64,000 nucleotides of DNA from contig OY744465.1 in NCBI GenBank assembly GCA_963556145.1, positions 744,001 to 808,000 on the forward strand, in the 5' to 3' direction. Below, piece after piece: positions 55,400 through 64,000 of the stretch (the first letter of the stretch is position 1; every line of letters starts with the position of its first letter). The notes beneath the pieces are model-generated. The model was not told the origin of the DNA, did no database searches, and saw only the letters and a program-made list of their open reading frames with translations. The DNA is from Hygrocybe punicea. Lineage: Eukaryota; Basidiomycota; Agaricomycetes; Agaricales; Hygrophoraceae. Position numbers and translations under genes: made by a program.

Positions 55400-57370
55400 A
55401 CATGGTCATTTGGACCATCACCACGGTGACACCACCACCAGAGTTACTTGTGACACAACAGCCACCCACAGCCACCCCTCCCATTCAAACACAAGGCGGA
55501 GGGTCATTTGGACACCACCACCACCACCTCATCCTCCTCCTGGGGCGCTTTGGACAATGCCAGCCCACAGCCACCCTCCCTCGCATTCAAGCGCGAGCTC
55601 GAGGGTCGTTTGAACCTCACCACCACCCACCCACCTCCTCCTCCCTCGCGAGTTGGGGAACACCAGCCCACCGCCACCCTCTCTCGCATTCAAACACGAG
55701 CCGGAGGTTCGTTGGAACCTCACCACCACCCTCCCTCACGAGCTGGGGGACTTCGGAGTCTGGACAACGCAAGCGGCCAGCCCACCGCCACCTTCCCTCG
55801 CATTCAAACGCGAGCCGGAGGTTCGTTGGAACGTCACCACCACCACCCTCCCTCACGAGCTGGGGGACTTCGGATGACGCCAGCGGCCAGCCCACGGCCA
55901 CCCTCCCTCGCATTCAAACGCGAGCCAGAGGTTCGTTGGAATCTCACCACCACATCTGCCACCCACCTCCTCCTCCCTCGCGAGTTGGGGAATGCCAGCC
56001 CACTGCCACCCTCCCTCACATTCAAACGCGAGCCGGAGGTTCGTTGGAACACCCTCGAAAATTCCAATAAAATAACGCGACAGCAACGTCTTCATCAATG
56101 CCCACGAATCCTTTTTTATTATATAAATGTTTATGCTGCATGTTTTTTTAATGTCACGACAACTGCCCAGCCCTACGGACCGACACCCAACCCCGATGTC
56201 ATCCATTGGAGACTCCCCAATCGACCAGCAGGGAGATATTTCAGAGTGGCCATCGTCTTCCTCACGAAACCGAGTCTCCGAGGGTTCTGACGGGTATCCA
56301 TCTTGGCTCTCCAAACGACCTTTACATCCACCGCCCACTTCAACTCTCCAATCATCTTACGCTGAGCCTGGTCCGAGTGAGCATTTTATTGGGGGCAGAC
56401 AACCAACCCCACGCTCTGTCCGGATCGTCAGCTTGCAGGACACTGCGGATGGCGACAAGGATCACTACGGACGGCGACAAGGATCACTACGGACGGCGTG
56501 AGCCAACTGATCACACACGGGTTGGCAATCCTTCACACGCCCAAGTCTGGTCCCGCGCGACAACCGCCGGAGATCGGCCTTTGGGTCATGAACGGCCATG
56601 GCTGCGTGGGAGTTTGTGGGCCACGGTATCACTGGGAAGAAGAGGAGGCCGAGAAAAACATAGCCACTCACGATGATACAGGCTCGGAGGCTGACGCCCT
56701 TCCTTGGACCTGGAGAGAATGTACATGCATCCGCATCCAGGATGCGTATGATTTCTGCATGACCGTCAAGCCACCAAAATTGGGCATGGGGAAGCGGGAG
56801 GTCTTGGATGCGAGCGAGTTGCTGGGGCCCTCACCTGCCTCCGTCATTCCCTTCGAGGGCATGGAGCAGGTGCTCACTGTTGTTGGTTTCCCTTCTTTGC
56901 CGGCTCCTGCGCGGCGAGGGGTGCTTTCTGAAGAATTGTTTACCAGACCCGAGGGTGAGGTATTGGCATCCAGATCGTGTCCTCCCTCGCGAGTTGGGGA
57001 ACCCTCCCTCACGAGTTGGGGAACCCTCCCTCGCATTCAAATGCGAGCCAGAGGTTCATTGGAACCTCACCACCACCACCTTACCTCCTCCCTCACGAGC
57101 GGGGGGACTTCAGACAACGCCAGCCCACTGCCACCCTCCCTCGCATTCAAACGCGAGCTGGAGGTTCGTTGGAACCTCACCACCACCACTACCACCACCC
57201 ACTACCCCCTCGGGAACGCTAGCCCACCACCACCATCCCTCGCATTCAAATGCGAGCCGGATGGTCATCGGAACCTCACCACCACCTCCCTCACGAGTTG
57301 GGGACCTTCGGACAATGCCAGCCCACCACCACCCTCTCTCGCATCCAAACACAAGCTGGGTGGTTTGGAC
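55400..57370 (+). repeat. About ten copies of a ~105-bp minisatellite in two blocks
   Basis: Each unit has CCCTCGCATTCAAACGCGAG, GAGGTTCGTTGGAACCTCA, (CAC)n and CTCACGAGCTGGGG-like words. Units start near 55480, 55580, 55690, 55800, 55910, 56020, 57035, 57145, 57240 and 57340. The CATTCAAACGCGAG core resembles a short hairpin. Open frames on both strands are by-products of the repeats. Between the blocks, 56.1-56.95 kb is non-repetitive with one open frame (56498-57397) of unknown meaning. Confidence 0.8.
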
Positions 57371-57530
57371 TCTCACCCCAAAATTATCTGTGTGTAGTAA
57401 CACCATAAATAAATTGTCTGACATGTGAAAACCGTGAGATGGAGTACCGCAATATCATACTCCGCCCAAGATGTTTGGTGAGTGTATCGGGGCCGCTTTG
57501 CCCTGTCCACAACCTTCGTAACACCTAGAA

Positions 57531-60519
57531 ATGCCTCGGAGGCCCACAGCTGCTCAGCCTGCTGCTGTACCCACCATGCCGTTATCCGACGAGGACTCTG
57601 ACAACAACGCAGATCAACCAGCTGGTCCTGCAGTGCTTATCTCACCTATGAAGGCTCGCACGGCTAAGCGGGGAATTGTGAACAAGACTGATAAAGAGGT
57701 ATGGGGCTTGCCAGATAGTGAGATTATTGGTGAGTGGTTGTTCTTTGATGAAAATGAAGCTCATTCATGTACATTTAGAGGCTTCAAAGGCTTCATGGCG
57801 CTCCAATGTTTATGATCACTTCGACATCACCCTTAGCCATGAGCTGGATGGCAGAGGACGACCCTTGGCATTGACCTTTGTATTTACCTGTAAGGTTGAT
57901 CCTGCTCACCACCTGCCTCATCGCCGTGCCCGAATGTCTACTGGCCATGGAACAAAAAATATCCAAGATCGTGTTAAGGCTTGTAGTACTCGTTTAGGTT
58001 CTACTGCTCATGCTACAGCTGTTGCATCTACGGGACCACATTACTCTTCTGCTGCCCATCATACCCTAATTGCTCTGCGGTGTGCTAAAAACCACCGTCC
58101 GTTCAATTCTGTCTTGGATGAAGATTATCGTGCTGAAGTTGAAATGCTTCGTCCTGGAACTGTCCTGCCTGCTCCTCAAACGGTCTCACATGATATCAAA
58201 GCTATCTATGCTGAGATGTCTAAGAATGTTCGGAATTATTTCATGGTGAGCATCAGCCTTTATATATATTTCTGTATTAATAAAATTATATCAAGGCCCG
58301 TAACTCCACTATCCATTTGGTTCTGGATGGATGGACAGCTCCTATTGTTGCATCCTTCCTCGGGATTGTTGTTGTTTGGTTTTCTGATGGTATCATTCAT
58401 CGGGCTATCCTTGAATTTATCCGGTCAGTCTTAAATATACTTTAAAAATCTATTCTATATCTGATTATTGTTAGGTTAACTCAAAAACATGACGGTGTAT
58501 ATCTTGCTACGGTTACTGCCAACTGCTTGAAACGGTTTGGACTTGATAAATTTGTTTGCTTCTTATTTTATTTATTCTTTCATTGTTGCCTGAAGCAATT
58601 TTTTATAGATTCTCTCGATATGCATGGATAATGCCAGTAATAATGATGCATTGGCAAAGTATCTTCCTCACCTCATTCCATCTTTTCGTGGGATGATTGC
58701 TCGTGGCCGGTGCTTCCTACACATTATTAATCTCTTGGCAAAGGTACCCATCAATTCAACCCCTTCCCCACATAACTAATAGATTTTTAGATTTTTATAT
58801 CTTTCTTCTTTCGAGCGCCAAAGAAGAAACAAAGAGAAGCTGCCGCCACAGAGGGTGAGTTTAGAACTATGTATACCAATATTATACTGAGCCAAATATT
58901 ATATTATATTAGCCATCATTGAACCTGATGATGTCTCTGACGATGAACTTGCTGTGGAAGAAGAAGGTATTGCAACTGATGCAGCCACTACACCAGATGA
59001 TGGTAGGGATGCTCATGATTCTGCTATCATTAAAACTACTCGTGATAGGGCTATTGAGATGATGAGATTGGATGGTGTGGTGATTGATCCAGAGGAGAAC
59101 AAGATGGCACTCCAGCTTTTCCCCCGGGTAAGTTGAAATTCATCATAATGGGGTGTATGATGGTTTTAATGGAGTTCAAGGTTGCTGGTCTTGCCCGGCG
59201 TGTTCATGACAATTCAACACTCAAGGAGAAGTTTGATACTCTTGTGTCAAATGACAAGGATCTTCCTGGCGATAAGACGACACTTGACCGCCATGTTACT
59301 ACTCGGTGGAATTCAGATCTCACCTGCTTAAACGCTCATCTCTACTTCAGAAGTCCTGTTGAGCAACTTACTGGAGCTGCCATCAATAACCTACGAGCCT
59401 ACCGACTTTCAGAAGAGCAGTGGGATCTTGCAGAGACGCTAAGTTCCATACTTGAGGTCAAATATTTATATTTCTTGAGTAAAAATCTGATTTTATTTTC
59501 GGCAGGTGTTTGATGAACCGACAAAGCTGTTCTCACAGTCTCAGGTTCCCCTTATTGCGGAAGTCCTACCCATGCTGGATTCCATTGAAAAATCAATGAC
59601 TATGGTTCGTGACGATGACGACAGCGAGTTGCCCAATGTTGTCCGTGTTGCAGCACAAGCAGTTTTGCTCTTAATCGACAAATACTATCGCCTTATGAAG
59701 GACTGTGAGCTGTATGTAATTGCTATAGGTGTGTACAAAATTTGTTTTTCATTACATTCCAACTAATATTGTTTAGTTATGTGCCCTGATAAGAAGCTGA
59801 AGTGGTTCAAAGATCATGGTCGCACTGCTGCTCAGATCCGTGACATCAGAAAGTTGGTTGTTACTCGGTGGAACCAATCATACAAGGGAGATGAAGGACC
59901 TGAACATTTGGCTAATGCAGCTCCTCGGAGAGGCAAGGTAAGTTTTAATTTTACAACTCCAAGTTCAGATAATTATAATTTTATTGCAGCCCAAATCAAA
60001 GTGGGTTGTTTCACAGGAGCCCGATGATTCTCAAGATCCCGACATGATCAGTACATATTTGGCTGACCCAATTATCAAGCCCTCTGCAATTAAAGAGGCT
60101 GGTGGGCTCATCAAGTATTGGGATCAAGCCAAGGAGCAACGACCTCGACTTTCAACGTTTGGACTTGATTTTTGCTCTGCACCAGGTGAGTCTAACTGAT
60201 ATCATTTGTGTTCTTGCTAAACTCCATTATAGCATCTTCTGTGGATGCAGAACGTGCATTCTCTGTTGGGAGGCTTGAGGTCAACCATCTTCAACACAAC
60301 ACTAGTCCTCAGACATTCAAAGCTCAGGTTGCTGTTGGATCCTGGGCAAGAACTCCATTCTATCCAGGACTTTCAGATACCATCAAGATTGTTGAGGCAC
60401 AGATGCGAGGTGAGAGTCAGAAGAGGGCAGGAGATGAGCCTGATGAGGTAGAAATTGGTGTCAATGAGACAGATGATGAAGAGGAGCTCAGTGATGAAGA
60501 AGCCAGGTTTTTTGCTTGA
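57531..60519 (+). CDS. hAT transposase, 798 aa, 12 exons, intact
   Basis: DNA transposase that should bind the element ends and cut and paste it. Exons: 57531-57729, 57779-58245, 58296-58423, 58475-58553, 58609-58743, 58824-58854, 58913-59127, 59181-59456, 59506-59728, 59777-59937, 59990-60185 and 60233-60519; total 2397 nt. The N-terminus has an acidic leader and KASWRSNVYDHFDITL, then HLPHRRARMSTGHG and VKACSTRLGS, a BED-type zinc finger position. The catalytic core has IHLVLDGWTAPIVASFLG and LSICMDNASNNDALAKYLPH with RCFLHIINLLAK. Later come HVTTRWNSDLTCL and LVVTRWNQSYKG. The dimerisation domain is SVDAERAFSVGRLEVNHLQHN. All introns are 45-85 nt with GT-AG ends. Confidence 0.93.
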
Positions 60520-60717
60520 TAATTGAATTTGTAACAATTTGCTACATTGTTTTTTAGCTAACTGGTTTAGTATTTGTGCTTTCTGGCTCTGATGGTGTTG
60601 TATATAATTTAGTGTTGCCCAGCTCCAAGCCACTTTTGTAGAAATGCACTGTGACAAGTGTACAAGTATCTGCAAAGATATCCCATCAGGTACAGGGCCA
60701 ATGTCTTATGGATATTA

Positions 60718-61525
60718 CAGCTGTTTTAGTAATTCATGGCACTTGCAGCTTTTTTTTTTTCAATTGAGAAATTTTGACTTAGTGGAATTTTAAGTGCTGA
60801 ATCTTGTATCTCATGAAATACTGCATGGATTGAGATGGTTATAGAGGGAAAGTTGTACTATTCGTTAAGGGCTACATACTGCTGTAATTAGATTTGGACA
60901 ATATTGAGTATATGGTGAGCTGTGGATGAACTAAAAGGTATACTAGTGTTTTTTGACACCCAAAATGGTATTATCAAATTATGCTGTCAGATGAAGTCCT
61001 GTGAAGAAGATTGTAGGGAGAAACTTGTTTAGTTTTTCAAGGGTTAGAAGTACATATACTGTGTTTTCCCTCATTTTTGTCCCTTGAGCCAATATTGCTT
61101 GTACCATGTTTGTCTGCATTAGGATTGAAATATTACATGAATTCCAAATGTTGGCCCAAAGGATAAAAGTGAAGGGAAACACGGTATATGTACTTCTAGC
61201 CCATGAAAAACTAAACAGGTTTCTCCCTACAATCTTCTTCACAGGACTTCATCTGACAGCATAATTTGATAATACCATTTTGGGTGTCAAAAAACACTAG
61301 TATACCTTTTAGTTCATCCACAGCTCACCATATACTCAATATTGTCCAAATCTAATTACAGCAGTATGTAGCCCTTAACGAATAGTACAACTTTCCCTCT
61401 ATAACCATCTCAATCCATGCAGTATTTCATGAGATACAAGATTCAGCATTTGAAATTCTACTAAGTCAAAATTTCTCAATTGAAAAAAAAAAAGCTGCAA
61501 GTGCCATGAATTACTAAAATGGCTG
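60718..61525. mobile_element. Foldback MITE (CAGCTGTTT family) inside the hAT element
   Basis: 808 bp with ends CAGCTGTTTTAGTAATTCATGG and approximate inverse, TA on both sides (60716-60717, 61526-61527). Inner blocks CTTGTATCTCATGAAATACTGCATGG match the element at 16333-16878. The centre is near 61110. No coding capacity. Confidence 0.75.
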
Positions 61526-61527
61526 TA

Positions 61528-62063
61528 AAATTGTGTAAAAATTTATGCAAATGGCAGCAGAAGTGACGTCTTAGGGAAAAAAAGAATAAATGGATTTCAT
61601 TAAGTATTCAAAAAGATATACACAGAATACTAAATCATGTTCATGAAGCCCCTCCTGACATCTGGATTTTGGGCTGCCATCAATGAATATGTAATAAAGT
61701 GCACAACTACAAAATGCAGTCCAATACATATGTATTAGTAGCACTTGCTCAAATTCTTTCATGATTTTACATGCAAAAATGAATGTTTAAAACCCAATTC
61801 CACATTGCAATATCCCAACACCCAACAAAACACTAAATCAGCCTTGTTCTCAGTGAAAATCAGTTCAAACACAAATCCATTGCTGGTAAACTAATTGTTA
61901 CATGTCAGTAGTACAAATTATTACATTACTTGTACAAAATGCACACTTAAAAGTTTTGTGGATGTTGTGGATATCCATGGATATCATCCATATCCACAAG
62001 AATTTATCCATCATCCATGGATATTCATCCGGATGCATCCGGATGCATCCATGGTAGTCCCTA
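61528..62063. other. hAT 3' spacer and subterminal repeats
   Basis: AT-rich spacer without a gene up to about 61950. Then clustered GGATATCC, ATCCATGG and CATCCGGATG words run to the terminus. These mirror the left 110 bp (55195-55310) and are likely transposase-binding sites. Confidence 0.6.
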
Positions 62064-62209
62064 CTGCATATCTTTTCCACAACACATGGCTCAGCTGAGA
62101 TGGACAATTCCCACTCCGAGTGGGCCAGCCAATCTCAGCCAACCAATATCTTTCTCCAGGGCAGATGGCTTGGCCAAGGGGTCTATGTTATGAGGGACAT
62201 GAATTGGCC

Positions 62210-62760
62210 AAAGCAGAGGGATATATTGGCCAACCAGTCTGGGTATTTTGGCTGGCCATAGAACATGGATTGGCCAACCAGTTGGGTATTTTGGCTGGCC
62301 ATGGCACATGGGTTGGCCAATAACCCTGGGTATTTCAGTTGGCCATGGAACATGGATTGGCTGACCACACTGGGTGTTTTGGCTGGCCATGGGAGATGGA
62401 TTGGCAGACCAGGCTGGGTATTTTGGCTGCCCATGGACCATGGGTTGGCTGACCAGTCTGGACATTTCCGCTGACCATGGAACATGGATTGGCCAATCTG
62501 GATGGGTATATTGGCTGGCCATGGTGCATGGGTTGGCCAAATCTTTGGGTATATTAGCTGGCAATAGAACATTGGTTGGCTGAAGCCTGGTGGGCACACA
62601 GGCTGGCCATAGGAATGGGGTTGGCCAATGTTAGGGATATCCCAGCTGTCCATGGAACACCAATTGACAACAGCTTGTGGTATACTGGGCTCGCCATAGG
62701 ACATATTCATAGGTTGGCCAATCCTAGTTAGTATCTTGGCCAAGGGCAAGGGAGAGTGAG
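62210..62760. repeat. 45-bp minisatellite, about 12 units
   Basis: Units of 44-45 bp such as GGGTATTTTGGCTGGCCATG followed by GAACATGGATTGGCCAACCA. Palindromic TTGGCCAA and CTGGCCAT words recur in each. Because 45 is divisible by three, open frames run through on both strands; these are not taken as genes. It follows the Copia remnant directly. Confidence 0.9.
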
Positions 62761-62776
62761 GCCAGGATGTTGACAG

Positions 62777-63086
62777 ATGTTTTTCAAGAAATGGCTATAT
62801 CATTCCTAATGAAATGGCTGAAATTACAAGAATATTTGAGCATGTAGAAAACATGAAAAGCCCAAGGGTCCAACATTAGTCAATTGGATGAGCCTTTGCT
62901 CACTTCTTTAACTAGCTTTGAATCAGCTACAATTTAAAGCTGATGTCAAATGAGTGAGCAAAGACTGACCCAATTGACTAATGTTGGCGGAGGACCCTTT
63001 AGCTTTTCATGTCTTCTACATGCTCAAATATTCTTGTAATTTTAGCCATTTTATTAGGAATGATATAGCCATTTCTTGAAAAACAT
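62777..63086. mobile_element. Palindromic MITE-like element
   Basis: 310 bp with ends ATGTTTTTCAAGAAATGGCT and inverse, and arms covering almost the whole element around a centre near 62930. No target duplication could be fixed. No coding capacity. Confidence 0.65.
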
Positions 63087-64000
63087 TGGTCATAGCTGTG
63101 GAAACACTAGAGGGGCACTTAGTACATATTGGCCCCAGGTACACTCCCAGAACTCTCACCTTCCAACTTTCCCCCTGCAACTACCATTATTGTCCAGCCC
63201 TGGACAACAAGTATGATGAGGACTGACCACCTCAACTGCTGTTGGAGATGGCACCTTCACACCTAAAGTATGAGTGTTTTTCATTGTAAAGCTTGAATTC
63301 TGAAGGCATTTTCTAACAGCTAAATCCCAGAAAAATTACAATGTACTCCCAAACAGCTATTGTACAATAAATAGTCTCTGCAAGACCCAAGCAATAGAAA
63401 TTGTATTTGACCTAAAAGAAAGCAAAAACTTCATGATTTTGCTGAATTTGGTCATTTTCACTTTATTTTGCATATAATACTTCTTATATCACTTACATCT
63501 TGCAGGACTAATTGTAGAATAGCATACCAGGAGTATCTCATAAATTTTCCAATATTTATTTATCAGAAAACACAATCACTAGAGGCTCACTAGTGCAGAT
63601 ACATTTGAATGTTTACTTTTGTTTGTCCTTAGTTATATTTTCATATATATGACTGCCAACAAATTAGACTGACCCTGAATTGGGTCACATAAATTCCCTA
63701 ATAGGGATTGGCAAGAGTGCTAACATACACTACTAGTACACTGTATAAAGTACAAATCAAACTGAATAATATCCGATTGACACCCATTCTTATAACCTTT
63801 GTTCAGGACCAGGGCATATAAACGTTTCCTTGTCATAGATCATGGGTTTCAATGCGATGACTGAGGATGCATTATGCGAAGTAGAAGCCCTTGGAAAATC
63901 TGCGAATGGCTTTGGGGCGAGGATATCACGGTATCCTGTCGAGTCTTCGGGGATGCAGCTATATGTCATCGAGGTACAACCATAGAGCGTGATCATATAG
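63087..64000. other. Unassigned right edge of the window
   Basis: AT-rich without recognised repeats up to 63.7 kb. At 63790-63996 the minus strand has a 68-aa frame (STGYRDILAPKPFADFPRAS, then VIALKPMIYDKETFICPGPE) that looks like a real terminal exon whose 5' exons lie beyond the window. Family not recognised. Confidence 0.35.

Larger units (their letters stand above)
55195..62063 (+). mobile_element. Complete 6.9-kb hAT transposon with intact transposase
   Basis: Termini are TAGGGACTACCATGGATGC and its exact inverse (19 bp). The 8-bp duplication CTGCATAT lies directly outside (55187-55194, 62064-62071). The subterminal 100 bp on both sides are packed with ATCCGGATG/GGATATCC words. Content in order: about 105-bp minisatellite units (55.4-57.4 kb), the 12-exon transposase gene (57.5-60.5 kb), a TA-flanked foldback (60.7-61.5 kb), and a spacer. 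It interrupts a Copia gag. Perfect termini, perfect duplication and uninterrupted frame indicate a young, possibly mobile copy. Confidence 0.95.

Noticed and set aside
55252..57397. Long ORFs of 260-300 aa over the minisatellite
   Set aside because: Open on both strands because of repeat composition; not supported as proteins, except that 56.5-57.0 kb stays undecided.
62183..62749. 188-aa minus-strand ORF (Trp/Pro/Gln-rich)
   Set aside because: Runs through the 45-bp minisatellite; frame openness follows from the unit length.
1..64000. CRISPR arrays, operons, riboswitches
   Set aside because: Gene structure is eukaryotic; repeats present are minisatellites, TIRs or LTRs without spacer-repeat regularity.

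Overview
This window looks like DNA from an agaricomycete (mushroom-forming) basidiomycete. The host genes are packed with 50-67 nt introns and match basidiomycete families: BTB/POZ, LtrA-like membrane protein, phospholipase B, Crinkler-type NTPase, HNH and REase fragments. Three gene islands are separated by thick layers of nested mobile elements. All calls come from reading the sequence and recalled family motifs; no database search was run.

Layout. 0.1-3.5 kb: a BTB/POZ gene (+), a 3'(2'),5'-bisphosphate nucleotidase (HAL2/MET22, -) and the small U2 snRNP protein SF3B5 (-). 3.6-10 kb: two head-to-tail DIRS-like tyrosine-recombinase retrotransposons with a TA-flanked MITE at their junction. 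10.0-15.8 kb: a decayed hAT element on the minus strand, with a degraded piece of the host RNA polymerase II gene RPB1 (C-terminal part and CTD heptads) beside its transposase. 16.3-16.9 kb: a foldback element. 17.9-25.2 kb: a Crinkler-like P-loop NTPase/nuclease gene (-), a headless, decayed WDR24/Rtc1 copy (+) and small fragments. 25.3-32.5 kb: a Tad/I-type LINE (-) bounded by 14-bp target duplications, with another element nested in its 5' end. 32.5-45.9 kb: the main host-gene block, with LtrA-like protein, phospholipase B, a DUF7721-like protein and a His-rich protein (all -), HNH and REase-fold fragments, and a single-pass membrane protein (+). 46-55 kb: foldback repeats, a 4.3-kb long-inverted-repeat structure enclosing a 1.8-kb TRIM-like LTR element, a Tc1 element split by a palindromic hAT MITE, and a decayed Copia gag. 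55.2-62.1 kb: an apparently complete 6.9-kb hAT element inserted in that gag, with a perfect 8-bp target duplication and an uninterrupted 798-aa, 12-exon transposase. 62.2-64 kb: a 45-bp minisatellite, another palindromic MITE and unassigned sequence.

Most elements are dead, and nearly all their in-frame stops can be explained by C-to-T or G-to-A transitions, as expected from cytosine methylation and deamination or a RIP-like process. The hAT at 55-62 kb is the exception. The intact host genes (SF3B5, phospholipase B, the membrane protein) splice in silico into frames divisible by three. The BTB and HAL2 genes need single-base frame corrections. Two introns appear to use GC-AG splice sites.
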